From Nocardioides sp. (GTDB lineage: Bacteria; Actinomycetota; Actinomycetes; Propionibacteriales; Nocardioidaceae): DNA of 64,000 bases. The position numbers and the translations under genes are program-made. The notes beneath the pieces were generated by a model. The model saw nothing but the letters and a program-made list of their open reading frames with translations. It searched no databases and had not been told where the DNA came from. Within the stretch, counting starts at the first letter, position 1. Every line of letters starts with the position of its first letter. Location of the stretch: the NCBI RefSeq assembly GCF_030150155.1, contig NZ_JASLGR010000039.1, forward strand, positions 62,001 to 126,000, in the 5' to 3' direction. Below are positions 33,696 to 41,834 of this stretch, one piece after another.

Positions 33696-34636
33696 GTGAC
33701 CGGCACGTCTTCTCCATCCCGATGCGGACCCGGTTCCGCGGCATCACCGTCCGCGAGGGCGCGCTGATCCGCGGCGAGGCAGGCTTGGGAGAGTGGAGCC
33801 CGTTCCTGGACTACACCGATCCCGCGGTCGCAGCGCCCTGGCTGCGGGCGGCCCGCGAGGCCGCCGCGGGGGACTGGCCCGCCCCGGTGCGCGACTCCGT
33901 CCCGGTCAACGTCACCGTGCCCGTGGTCGACCCCGAGCGTGCCCACGCGATCACGCTCGCGGGCGGCTGCCGCACCGCCAAGGTCAAGGTCGGGGAGAGC
34001 CCGCTGGCCGAGGACGCCGCCCGTCTGGAGGCGGTCCGCGACGCGCTCGGCCCCGAGGGCCGGATCCGGATCGACGTCAACGGGCTGTGGGACGTCGACA
34101 CCGCCGTCGCCGCGATCCCGGTGCTCGACCGTGCAGCCGGAGGCCTGGAGTACGTCGAGCAGCCCGTGATGGCGGTGGAGGACCTCGCCGTCGTACGTCG
34201 TCGGGTGAACGTCCCGATCGCCGCTGACGAGTCGATCCGCCGGGCCGAGGACCCGCTGCGGGTCAAGCAGCTCGAGGCCGCCGACATCGCCGTGCTCAAG
34301 GTCCAGCCGCTCGGCGGGGTGCGGGCCTGCCTGGAGATCGCCGAGCAGATCGGCCTGCCGGTGGTGGTCTCCTCGGCCCTGGAGACCAGCATCGGGATCG
34401 CCGCCGGGGTCGCCCTGGCCGCGGCCCTGCCCGAGCTGCCCCACGCCTGCGGGCTGGCGACCGTCCAGCTGCTCACCGACGACGTCACCACGACCTCCCT
34501 GCTGCCGGTCGACGGAGCCCTCCCGGTCGGCGTCCCAGCCCTCGACGAGAGTGCCCTGGAGCGCCTGCGCGCCACGCCTGAGCGCGTCGCGTATTGGGAA
34601 GCCCGAGGCAAAGCGGTGGATGATCTGTTCTCGTGA
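33692..34636 (+). CDS. menC: o-Succinylbenzoate synthase
   Basis: MenC dehydrates SHCHC to o-succinylbenzoate. The 314-residue enolase-superfamily protein shows AKVKVGES with the catalytic base Lys, IRIDVNGLWD (metal Asp), LEYVEQPVM (metal Glu), IAADESIRR (metal Asp), VLKVQPLGG (second catalytic Lys) and VVSSALETSIGIAAG. It lacks the long N-terminal cap of other subgroups, as usual for actinobacteria. It overlaps menE and menD by 4 nt each. Confidence 0.95.
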   Translation: MSDRHVFSIPMRTRFRGITVREGALIRGEAGLGEWSPFLDYTDPAVAAPWLRAAREAAAGDWPAPVRDSVPVNVTVPVVDPERAHAITLAGGCRTAKVKVGESPLAEDAARLEAVRDALGPEGRIRIDVNGLWDVDTAVAAIPVLDRAAGGLEYVEQPVMAVEDLAVVRRRVNVPIAADESIRRAEDPLRVKQLEAADIAVLKVQPLGGVRACLEIAEQIGLPVVVSSALETSIGIAAGVALAAALPELPHACGLATVQLLTDDVTTTSLLPVDGALPVGVPALDESALERLRATPERVAYWEARGKAVDDLFS

Positions 34637-36285
34637 ACGCGTCGACCGAGCTCTCCCGTGCGGTCGTCGCTGCCCTGATCGAGGCCGGCGTCCGCGAGTT
34701 CGTGCTCTCACCCGGCTCGCGCAACGCCCCGCTGGCCTTCGCGGTCGCCGATGCCGAGGCGGCGGGCCTGGCGCGGCTGCACGTCCGGATCGATGAGCGC
34801 AGTGCCGCCTTCCTGGCGCTCGGCCTGACCAAGACCGGCTCGCGCGCCGCGGTGCTGTGCACCAGCGGCACGGCCGTGGCCAACCTGCACCCGGCGGTGC
34901 TCGAGGCCGCCCACGCCGGGGTGCCGCTGGTGGCACTGACCGCCGACCGGCCCGCCCGACTGCGGGGCACCGGGGCCAACCAGACCACCGACCAGGTCGG
35001 CATCTTCGGCCCGCTGGTCGCCACCGCCGACCTGGCTGACCCGGCCGACGTGGACGTCGACGCGCTCTGGGCGGCGACCGGCCCGGCCCACCTCAACGTC
35101 CAGTTCGACGAGCCGCTGCTGCCCGATCCGGCCCAGCCGTGGACGCCGAGCGTCACCGCCCGGGAGCCCTGGCACCGCCCCCAGCCACGGATCTTCGAGG
35201 CGATCGACGCCGGTCCGGGCAGCCCCCGCACCGTCGTGGTCGCCGGTGACGACGCCGGCCCCGCCGCGCGCCGTCTCGCCGAGAGCGCCGGCTGGCCGCT
35301 CTTCGCCGAGCCGTCCAGTGGCTCCCGCACCGGGGACAACGCGATCCGGACCTACCGGCTGCTGCTCGCCGACGAGACGCTGAGCGCCCCGATCGAGCGG
35401 GTCGTGGTCTACGGTCACCCGACCCTGTCGCGGCCGATCTCGCGGCTGCTGGGCCGCGAGGACGTCGAGGTCTGGTCGGCGCCGCTGCCCGGTGTCTGGC
35501 CGACCCACCCGTTCCCGGTGGAGCGGGGCATCCTGACCGAGCTGCATCTGGCCGAGTCGGCGCCCGGCGCCGCCCCGACCCCCAGCGCCTCCACCGCCGA
35601 CAGCGGCACCGACTCCACGTGGCTCGACCTGTGGCGCGACGCCGACCGCTCCGTCGGCCGCCAGCTCGACCGGCTGCTCGCCGAGGAGCCCGAGCTGACC
35701 GGCCCCGCCGTCGCCGCGGCCGTCGCCGCCGCGCTGGCACCGGGCTCCCAGCTGGTCCTGGGCGCCTCCAACCCGATCCGCGACCTGGACCTGATGGCCC
35801 GCGGCTGGCGGGTCGGGGAGAAGCGCAAGGTGCTGGCCAATCGGGGCCTGGCCGGGATCGACGGTGTGGTCTCCACCGCGATCGGTGCCGCGCTCGGACG
35901 CCCGAGCGGGCCGACGTACGCGCTGGTCGGCGACCTGACCTTCCTGCACGACGCCTCCGGGCTGATCATCGGGCCGGGGGAGCCGCGCCCCGAGCAGCTC
36001 ACCTTCGTCGTCGCCAACGACGACGGCGGGTCGATCTTCGCCACCCTGGAGCAGGGCGCCCCGGAGTACGCCGACCGCTTCGAGCGGGTCTTCGGCACGC
36101 CGCACGGGGTCGACCTGGAGCAGCTGTGTGCGGCCAGCCGGACGGCGTACACCCGCGTCACCAGCGCCCCGGAGCTCGCCCAGGCGCTGGCTAGCCCCAA
36201 CGGGGGCATCGAGGTGATCGAGGCGGTCATCGCCCGCGCCGACCGCCGCGACCTCGACACCCGGATCCGGAGCCTGCGGCGATGA
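34633..36285 (+). CDS. menD: SEPHCHC synthase (menaquinone pathway)
   Basis: MenD joins 2-oxoglutarate to isochorismate with thiamine diphosphate. The 550-residue product has ALIEAGVREFVLSPGSRNAPLAFA at the N-terminus, DERSAAFLALG with the Glu for ThDP activation, CTSGTAVANLHPAV, LTADRPARLRGTGANQTTDQ, and the ThDP/metal motif LVGDLTFLHDASGLIIG. GTG 34633 overlaps the menC stop, and the next gene begins in its stop codon. Length normal. Confidence 0.96.
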   Translation: MNASTELSRAVVAALIEAGVREFVLSPGSRNAPLAFAVADAEAAGLARLHVRIDERSAAFLALGLTKTGSRAAVLCTSGTAVANLHPAVLEAAHAGVPLVALTADRPARLRGTGANQTTDQVGIFGPLVATADLADPADVDVDALWAATGPAHLNVQFDEPLLPDPAQPWTPSVTAREPWHRPQPRIFEAIDAGPGSPRTVVVAGDDAGPAARRLAESAGWPLFAEPSSGSRTGDNAIRTYRLLLADETLSAPIERVVVYGHPTLSRPISRLLGREDVEVWSAPLPGVWPTHPFPVERGILTELHLAESAPGAAPTPSASTADSGTDSTWLDLWRDADRSVGRQLDRLLAEEPELTGPAVAAAVAAALAPGSQLVLGASNPIRDLDLMARGWRVGEKRKVLANRGLAGIDGVVSTAIGAALGRPSGPTYALVGDLTFLHDASGLIIGPGEPRPEQLTFVVANDDGGSIFATLEQGAPEYADRFERVFGTPHGVDLEQLCAASRTAYTRVTSAPELAQALASPNGGIEVIEAVIARADRRDLDTRIRSLRR

Positions 36286-36944
36286 CCGGCAGCGACCGTC
36301 GCACGAGCCGTTCGATCCTCGCGATCGTCGGCGTGGTGATCGTCCTGGTCGCCGCCGCCCTGATCGGGGCCCACCTCACCGAGGACCGCACCGCCAACCG
36401 TGGCACCGGCGTCACCGCAGGCGACCTGCACGCCGACCGGATCCGGATCCGGGTCAACGGGGTGCGCAGCGTGGCTGTGACGCCGCTGCGCGCCGGGGAC
36501 CTGATCACGGTGCACGCCGAGGTCACCAGCCGCGGCGCGGCCTCGCGCTGGATCCGCACCGCCCTCGACCTGAGCGGCACCGACCCGGAGCTGGCGCCGT
36601 ACCTCAGCATCTACAACGGTCCGCTGCCGACCGGGGTCGCCCTCAAGGCGGCCAGTGACGTCACCGACCCGATCACCTTCCCCGGGTACGTCGGCACCGC
36701 GGCCGCCCTCAACCCGGCCATGCTGCCCCCGTCGGTCCTGGACGGCACCACCGAGCAGGAGAGCGTCGGGATCAGCCCCTATCCGCTCGCCGTCGCCCTG
36801 TACGTCGACCCGCAGACCCCGACGCGGCTGCTGTCGCGCGCCCTGGCGCTGAGTGCCGTCGTGCAGACCGTCGAGTACCGCTCGCACCCCGACGCCCCGG
36901 CCGACGACCAGTGGAGCGACGGGCCCCGGATTCCCCTAGGCTGA
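36282..36944 (+). CDS. Membrane-anchored protein of unknown function
   Basis: The 220-residue protein has one N-terminal transmembrane helix (SILAIVGVVIVLVAAALIGAH) and an extracytoplasmic domain with no motif I recognise: ADRIRIRVNGVRSVAVTPLRAGDLITVHAEVTS resembles an immunoglobulin-like strand pattern. No lipobox. It corresponds in place to the transmembrane gene Rv0556 after menD in mycobacteria, which supports a real gene; its function is unknown. It overlaps the menD stop by 4 nt. Confidence 0.85.
   Translation: MTGSDRRTSRSILAIVGVVIVLVAAALIGAHLTEDRTANRGTGVTAGDLHADRIRIRVNGVRSVAVTPLRAGDLITVHAEVTSRGAASRWIRTALDLSGTDPELAPYLSIYNGPLPTGVALKAASDVTDPITFPGYVGTAAALNPAMLPPSVLDGTTEQESVGISPYPLAVALYVDPQTPTRLLSRALALSAVVQTVEYRSHPDAPADDQWSDGPRIPLG
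36937..36942 (+). promoter_or_regulatory. Candidate -10 box of the MBL-fold gene (leaderless)
   Basis: TAGGCT, 7 nt before ATG 36950 (TAGGCT-gagccac-ATG), inside the end of the preceding gene. Confidence 0.45.
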
Positions 36945-36949
36945 GCCAC

Positions 36950-37585
36950 ATGCGGATCACGAAGTTCGGCCACGCCTGCGTGCGGATCGAGACCGACAAG
37001 GGCACGGTGCTGCTCGACCCGGGCATGTTCTGCACGCCCGAGGTCTTCGACGGCGTCGACGCCGTCCTGATCACCCACGAGCACCCCGACCACTACAAGC
37101 CCGAGCTGCTCCAGTCGGCTCAGGTGCCGGTCTTCACGATCGACGCGGTCGCGGCCAAGATCGCCGAGCAGGCCCCCGACGTGGCCGAGCGCACCACCGT
37201 GGTCACCCCCGGCCAGGCGTTCTCCGCCGCCGGTGTCAGCGTGCGCGCCGAGGGCGAGCTGCACGCCGTGATCCACCCGGACCTGCCGCGGTTCTACAAC
37301 TCCGGCTACGTGATCGACGCCGACGGCACCTCGGTCTTCCACCCCGGTGACGCGCTCACCGGCACCGAGGCCGCCGTCGACGTGCTGCTGGTGCCGGTCT
37401 CGGCACCGTGGGCGCGCGCCTCGGAGCTGATCGACTTCACCCGCCAGATGGGTGCGGCCCGCAATGTCGCGATCCACGACCGGATCTACTCCGAGGTCGG
37501 ATCGGGAATCTTCGACGGCCAGATGAAGATGCTGCTGCCCGAGACCCAGAACTACGTCCGTCTCGCCGACGGCGCCGACCTCTGA
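36950..37585 (+). CDS. MBL-fold metallohydrolase
   Basis: A 211-residue metallo-beta-lactamase-fold hydrolase of the UlaG-like/UPF0173 type. The zinc motif is ITHEHPDHYKPE, i.e. H-x-H-x-D-H, after KFGHACVRIETDKGTVLLDPGMF; SGYVIDADGTSVFHPGDAL supplies the later Asp. Substrate unknown. ATG 36950 is selected because MRITKFGHACV is the usual start and a leaderless box precedes it; the frame is open to 36911. Confidence 0.9.
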   Translation: MRITKFGHACVRIETDKGTVLLDPGMFCTPEVFDGVDAVLITHEHPDHYKPELLQSAQVPVFTIDAVAAKIAEQAPDVAERTTVVTPGQAFSAAGVSVRAEGELHAVIHPDLPRFYNSGYVIDADGTSVFHPGDALTGTEAAVDVLLVPVSAPWARASELIDFTRQMGAARNVAIHDRIYSEVGSGIFDGQMKMLLPETQNYVRLADGADL

Positions 37586-37595
37586 GAAGGACCTG

Positions 37596-37880
37596 ATGCC
37601 GATCTACGCCGTCACCTACGGCTACAGCCCGACCGAGGCCGCCGGCCGCGACCGGGTCCGCCCCGACCACCGTGCGTTCCTCGCCGAGCAGGACGGCCTG
37701 CTGCTGTCGGGCCCGACCGACGACGGTGCGCTGCTGCTCTTCGAGGCGAAGTCGGCCGTCGAGCTGGAGGACCTGCTCGACGAGGACCCGTTCTGGACCG
37801 AGCACCTGGTCGCCGAGCGCACGATCGTGGAGTGGAAGCCCGTCACCGGGCCGTGGCGGGACACGCTGAACCTCGACTGA
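37596..37880 (+). CDS. YciI family protein
   Basis: A 94-residue ferredoxin-like-fold protein: MPIYAVTYGY at the start, RPDHRAFLAEQDGLLLSGP with the conserved His/Asp pair of YciI proteins, then DPFWTEHLVAERTIVEWKPV. Family members are small enzymes or domains linked to chlorinated compounds or unknown metabolism. Ribosome binding site GAAGGA lies 8 nt upstream. Not needed for menaquinone synthesis as far as known. Confidence 0.88.
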   Translation: MPIYAVTYGYSPTEAAGRDRVRPDHRAFLAEQDGLLLSGPTDDGALLLFEAKSAVELEDLLDEDPFWTEHLVAERTIVEWKPVTGPWRDTLNLD

Positions 37881-37939
37881 ACCTCGACCGACGTCCGCGC
37901 AGGCGTCTCGGCGAGTCGGGATCGGCACCAGGTCGGTTC

Positions 37940-37945
37940 TACTCT
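37940..37945 (+). promoter_or_regulatory. Candidate -10 box of menF (leaderless)
   Basis: TACTCT, 6 nt before GTG 37952. Confidence 0.4.
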
Positions 37946-37951
37946 GGTGAG

Positions 37952-39223
37952 GTGCAGCCTTCCCTCGTCGTCTCGTCGCACTCCATCCCGGCCGAGCACG
38001 CAGCGGATCTGATCGCCCTGCTGCCCGCCGCCGGCGCGTTGAGCTGGGTCCGTCGCGGCGAGGGTCTCGTCGCCGGGGGCCTGAGCGCCCAGGTCGAGAC
38101 CGCCGGCCCGACCCGGTTCGCCGACGCGGCGAAGTGGTGGGCCGAGCTGGTCGCGCGCGCCGAGGTCGACGACCGGGTGGGCGAGCCCGGCACCGGGCTG
38201 GTCTCCTTCGGCTCCTTCGGCTTCGCCGCCGAGCCTGGCGGCTCGGTGCTCTCGGTGCCGCGCTGGGTGATCGGCCGACGCGGCCCGATCGCCTGGCTCA
38301 CCACGATCACGCCCGCCGGGGAGCAGCCCGCGACCCTGGAGCGGATCCTCGCCGAGGCGACGCCGGTGGCGACGGCCCCCGCCCTGCGGGTCGGTCCGGG
38401 CTCGCTGAGCGAGGAGGACTGGAAGGCCCGCGTGGCCGACGCCACCGCCCGGATCAACGCCGGAGACCTGGAGAAGGTCGTGCTGGCACGTGACATCACC
38501 GCGCTGGGCACCGGCATGCTCGATGTCCGTGGCCCGCTGGCCTACCTGGCGGCGGAGTACCTGATGTGCTGGACGTTCCACGTCGACGGCCTCTTCGGTG
38601 CGACGCCGGAGCTGCTGGTGCGCCGTGAGCGCGGACTGGTCACCTCCCGGGTCCTGGCCGGCACCATCCGGCGTACGGGCGCGGCCGAGGAGGACGACCG
38701 TCTCGCCGGTGAGCTGTCCCGCTCCTCCAAGGACCTCGAGGAGCACGAGTACGCCGTCCGCTCGGTCGCCGACGCACTGGAGCCGCACTGCTCGTCGATG
38801 AACGTGCCCGAGGCGCCGTTCGTGCTCCACCTGCCGAACGTGATGCACCTGGCCACCGACGTGACCGGCGTGGCCCGCGACGGGATCACCTCCCTCGAGC
38901 TCGCCGCCGCCCTGCACCCCAGCGCCGCCGTCGGCGGCACCCCGCGGGCCGACGCCGTCGACCTGATCGCCGAGATCGAGGGGATGGACCGCGCCCGGTA
39001 CGCCGCCCCGGTCGGCTGGATGGACGCGGCCGGTGACGGCGAGTGGGGGATCGCGCTGCGCAGCGCCGCGATCGAGTCCGGTGCCGACGCGGACAGCACG
39101 GAGGGCGACATCCGGGTGCGGCTCTTCGCCGGCTGCGGCGTGGTGGGCTCCAGCGATCCGGCCTCAGAGCTGGCCGAGTCGCAGGCGAAGCTGGTGCCGA
39201 TCCGGGCCTCGCTCGGTCTCTGA
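37952..39223 (+). CDS. menF: Isochorismate synthase
   Basis: Converts chorismate to isochorismate, the entry step of menaquinone synthesis. The 423-residue protein is a chorismate-binding enzyme with EKVVLARDITALG, WTFHVDGLFGATPELLVRRERGLVTSRVLAGTIRR, KDLEEHEYAVRSV, LHPSAAVGGTPR and the C-terminal VRLFAGCGVVGSSDPASELAES. An isochorismate-type salicylate synthase cannot be excluded by eye, but the menaquinone neighbours make MenF the best call. GTG 37952 is chosen because upstream codons are not conserved. Confidence 0.92.
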   Translation: MQPSLVVSSHSIPAEHAADLIALLPAAGALSWVRRGEGLVAGGLSAQVETAGPTRFADAAKWWAELVARAEVDDRVGEPGTGLVSFGSFGFAAEPGGSVLSVPRWVIGRRGPIAWLTTITPAGEQPATLERILAEATPVATAPALRVGPGSLSEEDWKARVADATARINAGDLEKVVLARDITALGTGMLDVRGPLAYLAAEYLMCWTFHVDGLFGATPELLVRRERGLVTSRVLAGTIRRTGAAEEDDRLAGELSRSSKDLEEHEYAVRSVADALEPHCSSMNVPEAPFVLHLPNVMHLATDVTGVARDGITSLELAAALHPSAAVGGTPRADAVDLIAEIEGMDRARYAAPVGWMDAAGDGEWGIALRSAAIESGADADSTEGDIRVRLFAGCGVVGSSDPASELAESQAKLVPIRASLGL

Positions 39224-39283
39224 GCGCACCCCGGCGGCGTCGCGCCCCGCGCACCCGGTTACGTCTCTCTCAGGTTCGCAGAG

Positions 39284-39289
39284 TAGCGT
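39284..39289 (+). promoter_or_regulatory. Candidate -10 box of the 39298 gene (leaderless)
   Basis: TAGCGT, 8 nt before GTG 39298, with TTACGT at 39259-39264 as a possible -35 (19-nt spacer). Confidence 0.35.
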
Positions 39290-39297
39290 CGCCCCTC

Positions 39298-39894
39298 GTG
39301 AACAAGCCTCGCGTGGTCCTGCCCGGAGTTCTCATCGGCGTCGTCGCCCTGGCCCTGGCTGTCGTCTTCGGCGTCCTGCTGCCCAAGGCGCACGGTGACA
39401 CGGGCAACCTGAGCCTCCCGGACAAGCTGCCGGGCGGCTACGTCGCGGCCGACCTGCGCTCGGCGTACGACTCGATCTCGAGCGCCACCGACGCGCAGAA
39501 GGCGTCGTACGCGACCCAGCAGGTCAACGCGAAGAAGTACGCCGACACGTCGTTCAAGTCAATGGGCATCTCCGCTGTGGCGCGCAACTACCTCACCAAG
39601 GACGGCCAGGGCTTCATCGCCGTGCAGCTGATCCGGGCCGAGGGTGGCGCGCTGTCGCCGTACCTGTTCACCGACCCCGCCCAGGCGCAGTCGGGCAGCA
39701 GCCTGGACCACTTCGTCAAGGCGGGCGACGCGACCTGCATCGAGACCGGCACCGCCAACGGCACCAGCAAGCTCACGCAGTCGATGATCGAGTGCCAGAA
39801 GAGCGAGCACGGCCTGACCCTGCAGGTGACCACGCAGGGCGAGGTCGCCACGGTCGGCAAGCTGATCGACTCGATCTGGGCCGAGGTCGCCTGA
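39298..39894 (+). CDS. Membrane-anchored protein of unknown function
   Basis: A 198-residue protein with one N-terminal helix (VLPGVLIGVVALALAVVFGVLL) and an exported domain rich in Ser/Ala/Thr with two Cys (DATCIETG, MIECQKSE) that could form a disulfide. No family recognised. It is located between menF and menG. GTG 39298 begins directly before VNKPRVV; it reads as a real gene from codon bias and the helix. Confidence 0.8.
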   Translation: MNKPRVVLPGVLIGVVALALAVVFGVLLPKAHGDTGNLSLPDKLPGGYVAADLRSAYDSISSATDAQKASYATQQVNAKKYADTSFKSMGISAVARNYLTKDGQGFIAVQLIRAEGGALSPYLFTDPAQAQSGSSLDHFVKAGDATCIETGTANGTSKLTQSMIECQKSEHGLTLQVTTQGEVATVGKLIDSIWAEVA

Positions 39895-39950
39895 GCCTGG
39901 CTCAGCGACCCCCTGTTCACCCGTACCCCGACACCCTGGATCTGACTGCG

Positions 39951-40640
39951 ATGGCCCGCGCCGACCTGGACAAGCAGCCCACCGACGTACGACGCATGTT
40001 CGACGCCGTGGCGCGACGCTACGACCTGACCAACGACATCCTGTCGATGGGGCAGGACCGCCGCTGGCGGCGTGAGGTCGTCGAGGCCGTCGACGCCCGC
40101 AACGGCGAGCTCGTGCTCGACCTCGCCGCGGGCACGGGGACCAGCTCGCAGGCGCTGGCCGACGCCGGTGCCCGGGTGGTGCCGACGGACTTCTCCCTCG
40201 GCATGCTGCAGGTCGGCAAGGCCGCCAAGCCGGTGCTCCCGTTCACCGCCGGCGACGGCACCAAGCTGCCCTTCCGTGATGACACCTTCGACGCCGTCAC
40301 GATCAGCTTCGGGCTGCGCAACATTGTCGACCCCGAGGCGGGTCTGGCCGAGCTGCGCCGGGTGACCAAGCCCGGTGGGCGGCTGGTGGTCTGCGAGTTC
40401 AGCCATCCGACCAACAAGCCCTTCCGCACCGTCTACATCGAGTACCTGATGAAGGCGCTGCCCCCGGTGGCCCGGGCGGTCTCGTCCAGCCCGGACGCCT
40501 ACGTCTACCTCGCGGAGTCGATCCGCGCCTGGCCCGACCAGGAGGGTCTGGCCAAGCTGATCCGCGGCGCCGGCTGGAACCGGCCGCAGTGGCGCAACCT
40601 CTCGGGCGGCATCGTCGCCCTGCATCGCGCCACCGCCTGA
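39951..40640 (+). CDS. menG: Demethylmenaquinone methyltransferase
   Basis: Methylates demethylmenaquinone, the last step to menaquinone, using SAM. The 229-residue product begins with MFDAVARRYDLTNDILSMGQDRRWRR, the UbiE/MenG signature, has LVLDLAAGTGTSSQ (motif I), ISFGLRNIVDPEAGLAELRRVTKPGGRLVVCEFSHP, and ends with RNLSGGIVALHRA. ATG 39951 is used; a larger upstream frame exists but is not conserved. Corresponds to Rv0558. Confidence 0.95.
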   Translation: MARADLDKQPTDVRRMFDAVARRYDLTNDILSMGQDRRWRREVVEAVDARNGELVLDLAAGTGTSSQALADAGARVVPTDFSLGMLQVGKAAKPVLPFTAGDGTKLPFRDDTFDAVTISFGLRNIVDPEAGLAELRRVTKPGGRLVVCEFSHPTNKPFRTVYIEYLMKALPPVARAVSSSPDAYVYLAESIRAWPDQEGLAKLIRGAGWNRPQWRNLSGGIVALHRATA

Positions 40641-40694
40641 CGCGCTGCCCGTCCCTGCCGTTCGTGCGGGGGAGTAAAACTTTCGCGTCGTCGC

Positions 40695-40712
40695 TAGTGA
40701 CGCACTTCACAT
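40695..40712. promoter_or_regulatory. Candidate Rex operator 1 upstream of nuoA
   Basis: TAGTGACGCACTTCACAT fits TTGTGAA-N4-TTCACAA at 11 of 14 half-site positions. It overlaps the proposed -35 box of the nuo promoter, 46 bp upstream of the second site. Confidence 0.6.
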
Positions 40713-40726
40713 TCTGGGTGTAGAAA
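40697..40726 (+). promoter_or_regulatory. Candidate promoter of the nuo operon
   Basis: GTGACG (40697-40702) and TAGAAA (40721-40726) with an 18-nt spacer, lying between and across the Rex sites. Transcription would start near 40733, leaving a leader of about 57 nt. Confidence 0.35.
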
Positions 40727-40740
40727 AGCCTCAAGCGGGT

Positions 40741-40758
40741 TTGTGATCTATTTCACAA
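40741..40758. promoter_or_regulatory. Candidate Rex operator 2 upstream of nuoA
   Basis: TTGTGATCTATTTCACAA, inside the perfect inverted repeat TTTGTGA-N6-TCACAAA (40740-40759), matches the Rex consensus at 13 of 14 half-site positions. It lies 31 bp before the nuoA start. Streptomyces nuoA is a known Rex target. Confidence 0.85.
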
Positions 40759-40789
40759 ACTCACAATCCCGATCCGGGGAGGCGAGTCC

Positions 40790-41149
40790 ATGCATCCGTA
40801 CGTGCCGATCCTGGTGCTGCTTGCGCTAGCGACCGCGTTCGCGGTCGGTTCGGTGATCATGAGCTCGATGGTGGGGCCACGCCGCGCCAACCGGGCCAAG
40901 CTCGATGCCTACGAGTGCGGCATCGACCCGACGCCGCAGCCGCTCGGTGGCGGGCACTTCCCGATCAAGTACTACGTGATCGCGATGCTCTTCATCCTCT
41001 TCGACGTCGAGATCATCTTCCTGATCCCGTGGGCCATCCACCTCGACGCGATGGGCCTCTTCGGCCTGATCGAGATGGGCCTGTTCGTGCTGACCGTCTT
41101 CGTCGCCTACGCGTACGCATGGCGACGCGGTGGCCTGGAGTGGGACTGA
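40790..41149 (+). CDS. nuoA: NADH-quinone oxidoreductase subunit A
   Basis: Membrane subunit of complex I, 119 residues, three helices. The N-terminus (MHPYVPILVLLALATAFAVGS) is the first helix; the loop has the conserved KLDAYECGIDP with the functional Cys, and helices YYVIAMLFILFDVEIIFLIPWA and GLFGLIEMGLFVLTVFVAYAYAW follow. Ribosome binding site GGGGAGG (40776-40782) is 7 nt upstream. First gene of the nuo operon. Confidence 0.97.
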   Translation: MHPYVPILVLLALATAFAVGSVIMSSMVGPRRANRAKLDAYECGIDPTPQPLGGGHFPIKYYVIAMLFILFDVEIIFLIPWAIHLDAMGLFGLIEMGLFVLTVFVAYAYAWRRGGLEWD

Positions 41150-41279
41150 GGCCCGCGATGCCCGCACCGTGCCTGCGTTCTCCTCGCTCGACGGCCGCGT
41201 GGTCGCTTCGCGACCAGGCTCCTTCGCTCGTCGGCCTTGGCATGGCACGAACCTCACGACCCTCAGCAGGAGGCATCTG

Positions 41280-41834
41280 ATGGGCATCGAAGAGAAGCTG
41301 CCCTCGGGCGTCCTGCTCACCACCGTCGAGGGCCTGGCCGGCTACATGCGGAAGGCCTCGTTCTGGCCGGCCACCTTCGGTCTGGCGTGCTGCGCGATCG
41401 AGATGATGACCTCGGGCGGGCCGAAGTACGACCTCGGCCGCTTCGGCATGGAGGTCTTCCGGGCCAGCCCGCGTCAGGCCGACCTGATGATCGTGGCCGG
41501 CCGGGTGAGCCAGAAGATGGCCCCGGTCCTGCGCCAGATCTACGACCAGATGCCCGAGCCCAAGTGGGTGCTCGCGATGGGCGTGTGCGCGAGCTCCGGC
41601 GGGATGTTCAACAACTACGCGATCGTCCAGGGCGTCGACCACGTCGTCCCGGTCGACATGTACCTGCCCGGCTGCCCGCCGCGGCCGGAGATGCTGATCG
41701 ACGCGATCCTCAAGCTGCACGACAAGGTGCAGCACACCAAGCTCGGCGCCCACCGCACCGCGGAGATCGCCGAGATCGAGGCCGGAGCGCGCACCCAGCT
41801 GCCGCTGATCCAGGACCGGGGGCTGCTGCGATGA
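41280..41834 (+). CDS. nuoB: NADH-quinone oxidoreductase subunit B
   Basis: Carries the N2 [4Fe-4S] cluster that reduces quinone. The 184-residue protein has FGLACCAIEMM with the CC pair, MGVCASSGGMF and YLPGCPPRPE, all four ligand Cys. AGGAGG ends 7 nt before ATG 41280; a longer frame from 41130 is not conserved. The 130-bp gap after nuoA contains a hairpin TGGTCGC/GCGACCA near 41210 but no gene seen. Confidence 0.97.
   Translation: MGIEEKLPSGVLLTTVEGLAGYMRKASFWPATFGLACCAIEMMTSGGPKYDLGRFGMEVFRASPRQADLMIVAGRVSQKMAPVLRQIYDQMPEPKWVLAMGVCASSGGMFNNYAIVQGVDHVVPVDMYLPGCPPRPEMLIDAILKLHDKVQHTKLGAHRTAEIAEIEAGARTQLPLIQDRGLLR

Noticed and set aside
41150..41279. Possible gene in the nuoA-nuoB gap
   Set aside because: The open frame there only extends nuoB upstream and lacks a start with ribosome binding site; AGGAGG supports ATG 41280.
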